Part shown: positions 8,460-17,837 of the stretch, one piece after another | Numbering within the stretch: the first letter of the stretch is position 1 | Layout: every line of letters starts with the position of its first letter | Source: Campylobacter concisus | GTDB taxonomy: Bacteria; Campylobacterota; Campylobacteria; Campylobacterales; Campylobacteraceae | Reading direction: 5' to 3' | Length of the DNA stretch: 64,000 nt | Assembly: GCF_001298465.1 (NCBI RefSeq) | Contig: NZ_CP012541.1 | Coordinates: 124,001 to 188,000, forward strand | Notes under the pieces: generated by a model | The model's input: only the letters and a program-made list of their open reading frames with translations | The model's database searches: none | Told to the model about the DNA's origin: nothing | Made by a program: the position numbers and the translations under genes

Positions 8460-9602
8460 ATGGATAAAAAAGTAGCGTTAATAACTGGTATAACAGGTCA
8501 AGACGGGTCGTATCTGGCAGAATTTTTACTAAAAAAAGGCTATATAGTACATGGTATAAAAAGACGAACGAGTCTTTTTAATACAGATAGGATAGATCAT
8601 CTCTATCAAGATCCACATGTTGATAATAGAAATTTTTTCTTGCACTATGGCGACATGACAGACTCTATGAACCTAACAAGGATCATCCAAGAGGTGCAGC
8701 CAGATGAAATTTACAACCTAGCTGCCATGAGCCACGTACAAGTAAGCTTTGAAACTCCAGAATATGTCGCAAATGCTGATGGCACAGGCACTCTTAGGTT
8801 GCTTGAGGCTATAAGGATATTAGGACTTGAAAAAAAGACTAAAATTTATCAAGCTTCTACCTCTGAGCTCTACGGAAAAGTACAAGAGACACCGCAAAGT
8901 GAGACTACACCATTTTATCCAAGAAGCCCTTATGCAGTCGCAAAGATGTATGCGTACTGGATAACGGTTAATTATAGAGAGGCTTATGGTATTTTTGCTT
9001 GTAACGGTATATTGTTTAACCATGAATCACCAGTTAGAGGCGAAACATTTGTAACTAGAAAGATCACAAGGGCAGCTAGTAAGATAGCGCTCGGGCTTCA
9101 AGACAAGCTTTATCTTGGAAATTTAGACGCCAAAAGAGACTGGGGCCATGCAAAAGACTATGTGAAGATGATGTGGATGATACTGCAAGCCCCACAGCCA
9201 GAAGACTGGGTGATAGCGACTGGACAAACGACAGCGGTTAGAGATTTTGTAAAATTTGCATTTGCCTATACTGGTATAAATTTGAGATTTGAAGGGGCTG
9301 GCGTAGATGAGGTAGGGGTCGTAGACTCACTAAATTTTGAAAAGGTAAAAGAGTTAAAATTAGACATATCACATTTAAGCATTGGTCAAATAGTGGTTTG
9401 TGTAGATCCAAGATACTTTAGACCAACGGAGGTTGATTTGCTGCTTGGAGACCCTAGCAAGGCGGAGAAAAAACTAGGCTGGAAGAGAGAATTTAACCTT
9501 CAGGACCTAGTAAATGATATGATGAAGTCGGACTTAAAGCTCATGGCAAAAGATCTCTATCTAAAAGATGGCGGATATGAGATAATGAGCTATTTCGAGT
9601 AA
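8460..9602 (+). CDS. gmd: GDP-mannose 4,6-dehydratase
   Basis: Gmd turns GDP-mannose into GDP-4-keto-6-deoxymannose. The extended short-chain dehydrogenase fold shows the NADP motif [14 protein letters not shown] near the N-terminus and the catalytic Tyr-x-x-x-Lys in [12 protein letters not shown]. The string [15 protein letters not shown] is a Gmd hallmark. Length 380 is normal. AAAAGG precedes the ATG by 6 bases, and only 3 bases separate it from manC. The product is the branch point used by the fcl gene next door and by the perosamine synthase at 22287. Confidence 0.96.
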   Translation: MDKKVALITGITGQDGSYLAEFLLKKGYIVHGIKRRTSLFNTDRIDHLYQDPHVDNRNFFLHYGDMTDSMNLTRIIQEVQPDEIYNLAAMSHVQVSFETPEYVANADGTGTLRLLEAIRILGLEKKTKIYQASTSELYGKVQETPQSETTPFYPRSPYAVAKMYAYWITVNYREAYGIFACNGILFNHESPVRGETFVTRKITRAASKIALGLQDKLYLGNLDAKRDWGHAKDYVKMMWMILQAPQPEDWVIATGQTTAVRDFVKFAFAYTGINLRFEGAGVDEVGVVDSLNFEKVKELKLDISHLSIGQIVVCVDPRYFRPTEVDLLLGDPSKAEKKLGWKREFNLQDLVNDMMKSDLKLMAKDLYLKDGGYEIMSYFE

Positions 9603-9605
9603 AAA

Positions 9606-10667
9606 ATGGATAAAAATAGCAAAATTTATTTAGCAGGACATAAGGGATTGGTAGGCTCTGCTATAGTGAGAAATTTAAAATCAAAAGGCTATGAAAATAT
9701 AATCACAAGAACTCATAGCGAGCTTGATCTTATGGATCAAAAAGCAGTTTGTGAGTTTTTTGAAAAAGAAAAGCCCGAGTATGTAGTGCTAGCTGCTGCA
9801 AAGGTCGGTGGAATAGTGGCTAATAGCACTTATAGGGCTGATTTTATATATGAAAATTTACAAATTCAAAATAATGTGATCCATCAAAGCTATCTGCATA
9901 AGGTAAAAAAACTATTATTTCTGGGGAGTACTTGCATATATCCTAAAAATGCTCCACAGCCAATGAGCGAGGATGTGCTTTTGACATCTCCGCTTGAATA
10001 CACAAATGAGCCATATGCGATAGCCAAAATAGCTGGCATGAAGATGTGTGAGAGCTATAATTTGCAGTACGGCACAAATTTCATATCTGTAATGCCTACA
10101 AATTTGTATGGTCCAAATGATAACTTTGATCTAGAAACTTCGCATGTATTGCCAGCACTTATAAGAAAGATACACCTAGCAAAGCTTTTAAGTGAAGAAA
10201 AATTTGGCGAAGTGGTAAAAGATCTAAAAGTAAGAGATATAAATGAAGCTATGGTTTATCTTGATAAATTTGGTATTTCAAAAGATAGAGTAGAAATTTG
10301 GGGCACAGGAGAGCCTAGACGAGAGTTTCTACACTCAGAAGATATGGCCGATGCCTGCGTGTTTTTACTGGAAAATAGAGACTTTAAAGATATTTATGAT
10401 AAAAATAGCAAAGAGATAAGAAATACGCATATAAATATAGGTACAGGCAAAGATATCTCGATAAATGAGCTAGCAAATTTTGTTAAAAATATAATTGGCT
10501 TTAAAGGCGAGCTATATTTTAATGATAACAAGCCTGATGGAACGATGCTAAAACTAACGGACCCGTCTAAGCTCCACTCTCTTGGCTGGAAACATAAAGT
10601 AGAGCTTGAATATGGGATAAAGACACTTTATGAGTGGTATTTAAAAAATATGGAGAAAATAAAATGA
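9606..10667 (+). CDS. fcl: GDP-L-fucose synthase family epimerase/reductase
   Basis: Fcl converts GDP-4-keto-6-deoxymannose to GDP-L-fucose by 3,5-epimerisation and 4-reduction. Visible are the Rossmann motif [27 protein letters not shown] with the family cysteine, and Tyr-x-x-x-Lys in [15 protein letters not shown]. At 353 residues it is about 30 longer than the E. coli enzyme, with an insertion around residues 195-235 ([15 protein letters not shown] region). Such longer Fcl-like proteins occur in Campylobacter, and some family members make other 6-deoxy sugars, so the exact product is inferred. Its stop overlaps the rfbF start by ATGA. Confidence 0.88.
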   Translation: MDKNSKIYLAGHKGLVGSAIVRNLKSKGYENIITRTHSELDLMDQKAVCEFFEKEKPEYVVLAAAKVGGIVANSTYRADFIYENLQIQNNVIHQSYLHKVKKLLFLGSTCIYPKNAPQPMSEDVLLTSPLEYTNEPYAIAKIAGMKMCESYNLQYGTNFISVMPTNLYGPNDNFDLETSHVLPALIRKIHLAKLLSEEKFGEVVKDLKVRDINEAMVYLDKFGISKDRVEIWGTGEPRREFLHSEDMADACVFLLENRDFKDIYDKNSKEIRNTHINIGTGKDISINELANFVKNIIGFKGELYFNDNKPDGTMLKLTDPSKLHSLGWKHKVELEYGIKTLYEWYLKNMEKIK

Positions 10668-11434
10668 AAGTATTACTGTTAGCAGGTGGGTATGGAACAA
10701 GACTTAGTGAGGAAACTGATATAAGACCAAAGCCAATGGTTGAGATAGGTGGAAAGCCAATATTGTGGCATATTATGAAAATTTATTCTAGCTACGGGTT
10801 TAATGATTTTATTCTTCTTCTTGGCTATAAGGGCTACTATATTAAAGAGTATTTTGCTAATTATTTTTTACATCAGAGTAATTTTACTATTGATATGGCA
10901 ACTGGAAAAACCGAGATATTAAATAATTCTAGTGAACCTTGGAAAGTAACTCTTTTAGATACTGGATTAGATAGTATGACAGGTGGAAGAATTAAAAGAG
11001 CAAAAGAATTTATAAAAAATGAAACCTTTATGCTCACGTATGGCGATGGTGTAAGCGATGTAAATATTAAAAAACTTGTTGAATTTCATAAACAAAATAA
11101 AGTTAAAGCAACTATGACAGCCATCCAGCCAGCAGGAAGATTTGGAGCACTAGATATAAGTGCAAATTTAATAAATAAATTTGTCGAAAAACCCGCCGGT
11201 GATGGAAATTGGATAAACGGCGGTTTTATGGTATGTGAACCAGAAGTCTTGGATTTAATAGAATCGGATGAAACTATTTTCGAGCAATACCCACTGCAGA
11301 TTCTAGCAAAAAATAGCCAACTCGGCGCTTATAGGCATAGCGGTTTTTGGCAGTGTATGGATACTTTAAGAGATAAAGTGTATTTAAATGAACTTTGGAA
11401 TAAAGGAAAGGCACCATGGAAAATTTGGAAATGA
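10664..11434 (+). CDS. rfbF: Glucose-1-phosphate cytidylyltransferase
   Basis: RfbF makes CDP-glucose, the first step of the CDP-3,6-dideoxyhexose pathway. The nucleotidyltransferase motif [21 protein letters not shown] starts four residues in, and [10 protein letters not shown] carries the metal-binding aspartate. I place the start at 10664, where ATGA overlaps the fcl stop and GGAGAAAATAAA precedes it; this gives 256 residues, the family norm. An in-frame start 30 bases earlier would add an unrelated tail. From here on the DNA becomes visibly poorer in G+C than manC-gmd. Confidence 0.95.
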   Translation: MKVLLLAGGYGTRLSEETDIRPKPMVEIGGKPILWHIMKIYSSYGFNDFILLLGYKGYYIKEYFANYFLHQSNFTIDMATGKTEILNNSSEPWKVTLLDTGLDSMTGGRIKRAKEFIKNETFMLTYGDGVSDVNIKKLVEFHKQNKVKATMTAIQPAGRFGALDISANLINKFVEKPAGDGNWINGGFMVCEPEVLDLIESDETIFEQYPLQILAKNSQLGAYRHSGFWQCMDTLRDKVYLNELWNKGKAPWKIWK

Positions 11435-12534
11435 AAAACCTTTTCTGTGGGATTTATGAAAATAAAACAGTTCTGGTAACAGGGCATACAGGATTTAAAG
11501 GATCTTGGCTTGTTTATTGGCTTAGTCAAATGGGTGCAAAAGTTATAGGTTACGCACTAGAAGCTCCTACAAGCCCAAACCATATAGGACTTTTAAACCC
11601 AGATATCATTTCTGTGACTGGTGATATTAGGGATTTAGATGGATTAAATCAGATATTTAGTAAATATAAGCCAGATATTGTATTTCATTTAGCAGCACAA
11701 CCTATTGTAAGAATATCTTATGAAAAACCGATAGAAACTTATGAAACAAATGTTATAGGAACACTAAAAGTTTTTGAAGCTTGTCGCAAAAATAATGCAA
11801 AAGCAATAGTAAATATCACAAGTGATAAAGCTTATGAAAATAAAGAGTGGGTCTGGGGCTATAGGGAAAATGATCCAATGGGAGGATACGATCCTTATAG
11901 TTCAAGCAAGGGGTGTGCAGATTTATTGACTTCTTCCTATAGAAATTCATACTTTAATACAAAAGATTATAAAAAAACACATAATACTTTATTAGTAACT
12001 TGTAGAGCAGGAAATGTAATAGGTGGTGGGGACTGGGCTAAAGATAGGCTTATAACGGACGTGATGGTATCAGCATCACAAGGCAAAAAAATAAGTATTA
12101 GAAACCCAAATGCCACAAGACCATGGCAGCATGTACTAGAGTGTATTAGCGGGTATCTTCATATAGGACAAAAACTTTTAGAAGAACGAGTTGAGTATTC
12201 TGGGGCATGGAACTTTGGCCCAAGCAATGATAGAAGTATTTGTGTAGAAGAAGTTATAAAAAATATAAAAAAGCATTGGAATAAAATAGATTATGAGATA
12301 AGTCAGGATCTAGGTCAACCTCATGAAGCAAATTTACTAAAGTTGGATTGCTCAAAGGCTTATGCTTTATTGAAGTGGAAAGATGTTTGGGGTAGTGAGA
12401 CTACATTCGAAAAAACTGCAAAATGGTACAAAGCTTACTATGAAAATAATAGAGAGATATTGACGCAAAGCGATTTAGAAAATTATATTAGAGATGCAAA
12501 TAGTAAGAAAATAGAATGGTCTGTAAGTAAATGA
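11416..12534 (+). CDS. rfbG: CDP-glucose 4,6-dehydratase
   Basis: RfbG converts CDP-glucose to CDP-4-keto-6-deoxyglucose. It shows the NAD motif GHTGFKGSWLVYWL, TSDKAYENKEWVWGYRE, and the catalytic Tyr-x-x-x-Lys in YDPYSSSKGCADL. Length is 372 residues if it begins at the ATG with AAAGGAAAGG upstream. A second ATG at 11431 overlaps the rfbF stop as ATGA and would fit family N-termini equally well, so the start is uncertain by five residues. It overlaps rfbF and is followed with a 4-base overlap by the next gene, indicating translational coupling. Confidence 0.95.
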   Translation: MENLEMKNLFCGIYENKTVLVTGHTGFKGSWLVYWLSQMGAKVIGYALEAPTSPNHIGLLNPDIISVTGDIRDLDGLNQIFSKYKPDIVFHLAAQPIVRISYEKPIETYETNVIGTLKVFEACRKNNAKAIVNITSDKAYENKEWVWGYRENDPMGGYDPYSSSKGCADLLTSSYRNSYFNTKDYKKTHNTLLVTCRAGNVIGGGDWAKDRLITDVMVSASQGKKISIRNPNATRPWQHVLECISGYLHIGQKLLEERVEYSGAWNFGPSNDRSICVEEVIKNIKKHWNKIDYEISQDLGQPHEANLLKLDCSKAYALLKWKDVWGSETTFEKTAKWYKAYYENNREILTQSDLENYIRDANSKKIEWSVSK

Positions 12535-13400
12535 AAATACTATTGGCTGGAAGTACAGGTTTTTTAGGAAGGTGTCTATTGGAGTCTTTTATAAAAAATG
12601 GACATGAAGTTATTGCCTTAAAAAGAAGTACATCAAATACAAATATTATTGATAAAAATTTAAATGACATTAAGTTTTATAATGTTGACGAGGTGGCATT
12701 GCGAGATATTTTTAAAAATAATAAAGTAGATATAGTGGTTAATACTGTTACTAATTATGGGAAAAATAACAATAGTGTATCTGAAATAGTAATGACAAAT
12801 TTAATGTTTGGACTAGAGCTTTTAGAAAATTCTATCAATAATACTAAAGCATTTATAAATACTGATACATTATTATATAGAAACATAAATGCGTACGCTT
12901 TTTCAAAAGCACAATTAGTAGATTGGATGATTTATTTATCAAATAAAAATACAAAAATTATAAATGTAAGATTAGAACATATGTATGGCCCTTTTGGCGG
13001 GCATAATAATTTTATTTGTTGGCTAGTAGGACAACTAAGACAAAATGTACAAAAAGTTAAGTTAACGTCGGGTCTTCAAAAAAGAGATTTTATTTATATT
13101 GATGATGTTGTAAGTGCATATGAAGTGATTATTAAAAATATAAGTAAATTTCAAGATTATGAAGAATTTGAGCTGGGTACTGGAAATTCAATTGAAGTTA
13201 AAGTTTTTATAGAAAAAGTATATAAAGAGATATTAAAACAACAAAATATAAATACCAAGCTTCTTTTCGGGGCCATTGCTTATAGAGAAAATGAAAATAT
13301 GGACATGAAAGCAAATATTCAAAAGCTGGTTAGTTTTGGATGGAAACCAGAAGTTTCTATAGAAAGTGGAATTAAAAAAATATTAAATAGTAAGGATTGA
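12531..13400 (+). CDS. rfbS: NAD(P)-dependent sugar reductase, CDP-paratose synthase-like
   Basis: This short-chain dehydrogenase of 289 residues has the nucleotide motif AGSTGFLGRCLLES, LEHMYGPFGGHNNF, and KLTSGLQKRDFIYIDD. I recall RfbS (paratose synthase) and RfbJ (abequose synthase) proteins with closely similar LEHFYG and LTSGLQQRDFLYI segments. Lying between rfbG and rfbH, with rfbE two genes on, it most likely reduces the 4-keto group of CDP-4-keto-3,6-dideoxyglucose to give CDP-paratose. The catalytic Tyr-x-x-x-Lys appears as YAFSKAQLVDW. RfbS versus RfbJ cannot be settled by eye; the presence of rfbE favours RfbS. Confidence 0.75.
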   Translation: MKILLAGSTGFLGRCLLESFIKNGHEVIALKRSTSNTNIIDKNLNDIKFYNVDEVALRDIFKNNKVDIVVNTVTNYGKNNNSVSEIVMTNLMFGLELLENSINNTKAFINTDTLLYRNINAYAFSKAQLVDWMIYLSNKNTKIINVRLEHMYGPFGGHNNFICWLVGQLRQNVQKVKLTSGLQKRDFIYIDDVVSAYEVIIKNISKFQDYEEFELGTGNSIEVKVFIEKVYKEILKQQNINTKLLFGAIAYRENENMDMKANIQKLVSFGWKPEVSIESGIKKILNSKD

Positions 13401-13401
13401 T

Positions 13402-14745
13402 ATGACCAAACAAAACATACTAAAACAAGAAATATTGAAAAAGACAAAAGAATATTACGAGTTGGTTCATAAGCCAATTCACGAAAGAAAATTTATAGAG
13501 GGTGAAACAAGGGTAAATTATGCAGGTCGAGTATTTGATGCTAAAGAAATGCAATATTTGGTGGATAGTGCATTGGACTTTTGGCTCACATATGGCGATT
13601 ACAGTAAACATTTTGAAAAAGAACTGGCTAAATATTTAGGTATTAAATATGCATTATTAGTAAATTCTGGAAGTAGCGCAAACCTACTTGCTTTTTTTGC
13701 ACTTACATCACCTCTTTTAAAGGACAAACAGATAAAAAGAGGTGATGAGGTAATAACTGTAGCCGCAGGATTTCCAACTACTGTAGCACCAATAGTTCAA
13801 TATGGAGCAATCCCTGTATTTGTAGATATGGATTTAAAATATGCAAATATAGATGTAACTCAATTAGAATTAGCTATTAGCAAAAAAACAAAAGCAATTA
13901 TGATAGCCCATACGCTTGGCAATCCATTTAATTTAAAGGTTGTAAAAGATTTTTGCGACAAGAACAATTTGTGGTTAATAGAAGATAATTGTGATGCATT
14001 GGGTTCAACATATGAGAAAAAATATACTGGTACTTGGGGTGATATAGGCACTAGCTCGTTTTACCCACCACACCATATGACAATGGGAGAGGGTGGAGCC
14101 GTCTATACTAACAATTCGCTACTTAAAAAAATAATTTTATCAATGAGAGATTGGGGGAGAGATTGTTGGTGTGAAAGCGGTGTTGATAATACTTGCGGAT
14201 GTAGATTTTCTAAAAGTTTTGGAACACTTCCAAAGGGATATGACCATAAATATGTTTATTCTCACTTTGGTTTTAATTTAAAGGTTTCGGATATGCAAGC
14301 TGCGATTGGCTGTGCACAACTTGAGAAATTCCCTAGCTTTGTAGAAAAAAGAAAACTAAATAGAAAAAGGCTGTACGATGGATTAAAAGACTTGGATCAG
14401 TTGATTCTAGTGGAAACTCAGCCAAACTCTGATCCAAGCTGGTTTGGTTTTATGATAACGCTAAGCGATAGTGCTAATTTTACTAGAAATGAGTTAGTAA
14501 AATATTTAGAAACAAATAAGATACAAACCAGAAATCTCTTTGCTGGTAATATAACAAGACATCCAATGTTTGATAATATGGTTTTAAATAAAGATTATAG
14601 GGTGATTGGGGACTTAAAAGTGACAGATAAAATAATGAATGATAGCTTTTGGATAGGACTTTATCCTGGTATGGGTGATATGGCGATTGATTATATGATT
14701 AAAAATATAAAAAATTTTATTAAATTAAGAAAAGGGAATAAATGA
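13402..14745 (+). CDS. rfbH: CDP-4-keto-6-deoxyglucose 3-dehydrase (E1)
   Basis: RfbH removes the 3-hydroxyl of CDP-4-keto-6-deoxyglucose using PMP and an iron-sulfur centre. The aminotransferase fold is clear, but the usual PLP lysine is replaced by histidine in YPPHHMTMGEGG (His224/225), the hallmark of this dehydrase. The cluster-binding cysteines are in DCWCESG and NTCGCRF. At 447 residues it has normal length. It starts one base after the upstream stop and overlaps rfbE by ATGA. The enzyme needs a reductase (E3, RfbI/AscD type); none is encoded in this window. Confidence 0.93.
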   Translation: MTKQNILKQEILKKTKEYYELVHKPIHERKFIEGETRVNYAGRVFDAKEMQYLVDSALDFWLTYGDYSKHFEKELAKYLGIKYALLVNSGSSANLLAFFALTSPLLKDKQIKRGDEVITVAAGFPTTVAPIVQYGAIPVFVDMDLKYANIDVTQLELAISKKTKAIMIAHTLGNPFNLKVVKDFCDKNNLWLIEDNCDALGSTYEKKYTGTWGDIGTSSFYPPHHMTMGEGGAVYTNNSLLKKIILSMRDWGRDCWCESGVDNTCGCRFSKSFGTLPKGYDHKYVYSHFGFNLKVSDMQAAIGCAQLEKFPSFVEKRKLNRKRLYDGLKDLDQLILVETQPNSDPSWFGFMITLSDSANFTRNELVKYLETNKIQTRNLFAGNITRHPMFDNMVLNKDYRVIGDLKVTDKIMNDSFWIGLYPGMGDMAIDYMIKNIKNFIKLRKGNK

Positions 14746-15758
14746 GATATTTAATAACGGGCGGATGTGGCTTTTTGGGAACAAATATAGCAAGTAGGAT
14801 TTTAGAACAAGGAGACGAGCTTATAATATTTGATTCTTTGTATAGATATGGAAGTTATCAAAATAAGGAATGGCTAGGAACTAAAGGTAAATTTGTTTTT
14901 GTTTATGGGGATATAAGAAATATAAATGACATAGAACAAACAATAAAAATATATAAACCCGATGTGATTTTTCATTTAGCTGGACAAGTAGCAATGACAA
15001 CATCTATAGAGAATCCAAGAATGGACTTTGAGATAAATGCTGTAGGAAGTTTTAACCTTATAAATGCGGTAAGGCTATATAGTCCTGATAGCACTGTTAT
15101 TTACTCATCTACAAATAAAGTTTATGGTAATTTAAATCAATATAAGTATAAAGAAACTGATACAAGATATGAATGTATTGATAGGCCAAATGGTTTTAAT
15201 GAAGAAGTAGCTTTAGATTTTCACTCTCCATACGGTGTGTCAAAAGGTAGTGCAGATCAATATATGTTGGATTTTACAAGAATATATGGAGTAAAAACCG
15301 CGGTTTTTAGGCACTCTTCCATGTTTGGTGGAAGGCAGTTTGCTACTTATGATCAAGGCTGGATTGGATGGTTTGTTCAAAAGGCAGTAGAAATAAAAAT
15401 AAATACCCTAAAGGAACCATTTACAATATCTGGAAACGGAAAACAAGTAAGAGATTTGCTTTATGCTAGTGATTGCGTAGATTTGTATCTGATGGCTTCT
15501 CACAAAATAGATGAAATAAAAGGACAGGTTTTTAATATAGGCGGCGGAATACAAAATTCATATTCGCTTTTAGAACTTTTTTCTTTTTTGGAGCAGGAAC
15601 TTAATATTAAAATGAAATATAAGCAGTTGCCACCTAGAGAGTCTGATCAAAAGATATTCGTGGCAGATATAAATAAAGTAAAAAAACTTATTGGTTGGGA
15701 ACCAAAAATTTCAAAAGAAGAGGGCGTAAAAAAAATGATCGAATGGGTTTTAAAATAA
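14742..15758 (+). CDS. rfbE: CDP-paratose 2-epimerase (CDP-tyvelose epimerase)
   Basis: RfbE epimerises CDP-paratose at C2 to CDP-tyvelose. The 338-residue protein shows GGCGFLGTNIAS, LAGQVAMTTSIENP, YSSTNKVYGN, SPYGVSKGSADQYMLDF (Tyr-x-x-x-Lys) and FRHSSMFGGRQFATYDQGW. These strings match the tyvelose epimerases of Salmonella and Yersinia as I remember them, and are far more specific than the general epimerase fold. With rfbF, G, S and H directly upstream it completes a tyvelose pathway apart from the E3 reductase. ATGA overlaps rfbH upstream; its TAA overlaps the next ATG by one base. Confidence 0.92.
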   Translation: MRYLITGGCGFLGTNIASRILEQGDELIIFDSLYRYGSYQNKEWLGTKGKFVFVYGDIRNINDIEQTIKIYKPDVIFHLAGQVAMTTSIENPRMDFEINAVGSFNLINAVRLYSPDSTVIYSSTNKVYGNLNQYKYKETDTRYECIDRPNGFNEEVALDFHSPYGVSKGSADQYMLDFTRIYGVKTAVFRHSSMFGGRQFATYDQGWIGWFVQKAVEIKINTLKEPFTISGNGKQVRDLLYASDCVDLYLMASHKIDEIKGQVFNIGGGIQNSYSLLELFSFLEQELNIKMKYKQLPPRESDQKIFVADINKVKKLIGWEPKISKEEGVKKMIEWVLK

Positions 15759-16699
15759 TGCTGCTTGATATTTTGATACCCACATTTAACAGAATTGAAC
15801 CTTTAAAGAAGAATTTGGAGTTGCTAATAGATTATGTCTCTAGGTTGGATTGTAAAGATAAAATTAGAATCATAATTTCTGATAATTTTTCAAGTGATTC
15901 TACTTTTGATGTTTTAAGTATATTAAAATCTAATACCGATATAAAAATTATAATTTATAGACAAGAAGAAAATATAGGACTTGAAAGAAATGCTGTTTTT
16001 GTCTTGTCAAAGTCAAGTGCTAAATATGTTATGTTTTTGGGCGATGATGATTTTTTGCATTTTGATTATCTAAAAAAAATAGTGGAACATCTGGAAACGG
16101 ATAACTTGGCATGTATAATTCCATCATTCCTTGCTAAAAGAGTTGATGGTGCCATTGTAGGATATAGGAGTCTTGGTGAAAATAAAAAATATGCAAAAGG
16201 CTTTTTGTCTGCGCTTACTCTTTCTATTTTGGGGCATCAATTAAGCGGGATAGTGTTTTTGCGTGAAGGTATATTGGAAAAATATCTTAGCAGTGAAGAA
16301 TTTAGAAATATTTATCTTTTTATAGCTTTTGTAGGTTTAAATTGTTTAAGGGGTGGCGTTTGGCATTTTACAGAGTATCCAGTGTATGTAACTGTAGGCG
16401 AAGAAAAAGATTGGAATTATGGAGACGATGCGCTTTTTAGTGAAAAAATAAAAAATATACCTATTATTTCAGAAAATTTTTTACAGAGATTTAGATTAGA
16501 GAATAAGTTTTTTATAGATAATATATACTCTATTTTTATGGTGTATAGTAGTTTAAGCAAAAGAGTAAAAGCTCTTTATCTTGCGTCAACATCTCAAAAT
16601 CTATCTCTTGTATTTAAAGCATATATTCCTTTTTTGTTGTTTTTATTTGCAATAAACAAAACAACCAACAAGATATTTAAAAAAATTGGGATTAGATAA
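15758..16699 (+). CDS. Family 2 glycosyltransferase
   Basis: A GT-A fold sugar transferase acting at the cytosolic face of the membrane on the growing glycan. The N-terminus MLLDILIPTFNRIEPL is typical of the family; ISDNFSSDST and the metal-binding FLGDDDFLHFDYL follow. The C-terminus (about residues 285-305) is hydrophobic. I start it at 15758, where TAATG overlaps the rfbE stop; a longer frame back to 15695 lies inside rfbE. The result is 313 residues. Being next to rfbE, it is a candidate tyvelosyltransferase, which is pure inference. Confidence 0.88.
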   Translation: MLLDILIPTFNRIEPLKKNLELLIDYVSRLDCKDKIRIIISDNFSSDSTFDVLSILKSNTDIKIIIYRQEENIGLERNAVFVLSKSSAKYVMFLGDDDFLHFDYLKKIVEHLETDNLACIIPSFLAKRVDGAIVGYRSLGENKKYAKGFLSALTLSILGHQLSGIVFLREGILEKYLSSEEFRNIYLFIAFVGLNCLRGGVWHFTEYPVYVTVGEEKDWNYGDDALFSEKIKNIPIISENFLQRFRLENKFFIDNIYSIFMVYSSLSKRVKALYLASTSQNLSLVFKAYIPFLLFLFAINKTTNKIFKKIGIR

Positions 16700-17835
16700 T
16701 GAATAATATGTATTTGCTTTCATTGGTAATGCCAACCTATAATAGAAAAAATGAGATATGTATTAGTATAAAAACTATTTTATCAACACTTTTAGAAAAT
16801 ATACACAATAATGATATAGAGTTATTAATTTTAGATAATGCTTCAGATTATGATATAGAACAAATTTTACAACATGTCTTACAACTAGCAAAAGATAAGT
16901 TAACAATAAAAATAATAAAAAATGATATGAATATTGGTAATGACTCAAATTTTTTAAAAGGATTATGTGAGGCAAAGGGAAAGTATATATTACAGTGTAG
17001 TGATAGATATTATTATAATATTAATTTTTGTGAATTGTTGCGTTGTTTAAAAGAACAAAATCCTCATTGCATAATTTGGAGTGATAGGTTTAGAAAATAT
17101 ACACAAACAGAAATAACGCTAGTAAATAGTTATAAAGACGAATGGTTAAAAGATGAATTTGCAATCATAGATGATAACGATGTTTTTTTTAAAATAAAAA
17201 AAAATGATTTATTAAATTCAAAATATGTTCAATGTGGTTTAATCAATGCTTTTTCAGATTCAGTGTTTCTAAATAGAGGATCAGAATATTTTAAAATAAA
17301 ATTTAATAAATTTGAAAAATCACATATGTTGGGGGTTGCCGCACAGATAGATGCTATTGATATGGCTAAAAGTATACATATTTTTAGAGTAGGTTTTAAC
17401 AGTATTATTCATCAAAATATCGGAAGTGGTAATTTGTATAATAGACATAATTATAATGAAGTTCTATATGGAAATATTTTACTTCAAAAAAAATATCCGT
17501 TTATTGGTTCTGCTAACGACATAAAGCTATCACAGGTTATAGGCTTAATGAATTTATCTTTAAATGATAAGGCTGGATTGTATTTTGCATTTATAAAACC
17601 TGATAAAAACCTAATAAATAAAATAATTAATGATAGTAAATTGCATCTTAAATGGCATCAAAAATTAGATCTTTTTTTCATAAATTATTCTTTTCCTGTA
17701 TTTGTAATAAGGATATATTTGCTTTTAAAAAATATTTATTTGATTATAAAAACGAATTTTTTAAGGTTCAGAGCCGATTCTGATACTGTTGATAAAATAC
17801 AAAAAGACTTTAAAAATAATCAATGTAAGATGTAG
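16699..17835 (+). CDS. Family 2 glycosyltransferase
   Basis: 378 residues, N-terminus YLLSLVMPTYNRKNEI, acceptor-type ILDNASDYDIEQ and NIGNDSNFLKG. The expected DxD is weak: QCSDRYYYNIN stands where family members have a D-D motif, so the metal site may be unusual. The C-terminal segment near 330-355 is hydrophobic. Its ATG overlaps the previous stop by one base. It contains T8 (17183-17190) and A9 (17196-17204) runs that could slip but are not proven variable. Very AT-rich codon use. Confidence 0.8.
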   Translation: MNNMYLLSLVMPTYNRKNEICISIKTILSTLLENIHNNDIELLILDNASDYDIEQILQHVLQLAKDKLTIKIIKNDMNIGNDSNFLKGLCEAKGKYILQCSDRYYYNINFCELLRCLKEQNPHCIIWSDRFRKYTQTEITLVNSYKDEWLKDEFAIIDDNDVFFKIKKNDLLNSKYVQCGLINAFSDSVFLNRGSEYFKIKFNKFEKSHMLGVAAQIDAIDMAKSIHIFRVGFNSIIHQNIGSGNLYNRHNYNEVLYGNILLQKKYPFIGSANDIKLSQVIGLMNLSLNDKAGLYFAFIKPDKNLINKIINDSKLHLKWHQKLDLFFINYSFPVFVIRIYLLLKNIYLIIKTNFLRFRADSDTVDKIQKDFKNNQCKM

Positions 17836-17837
17836 CT

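Noticed and set aside
10634-10663. Ten-codon upstream extension of rfbF
   Set aside because: It overlaps the fcl gene, and the ATGA overlap at 10664 with a site upstream gives the family-standard start.
15695-15757. Upstream extension of the first family 2 transferase
   Set aside because: It lies inside rfbE and adds lysine-rich residues unlike any transferase start; TAATG at 15758 is a better start.
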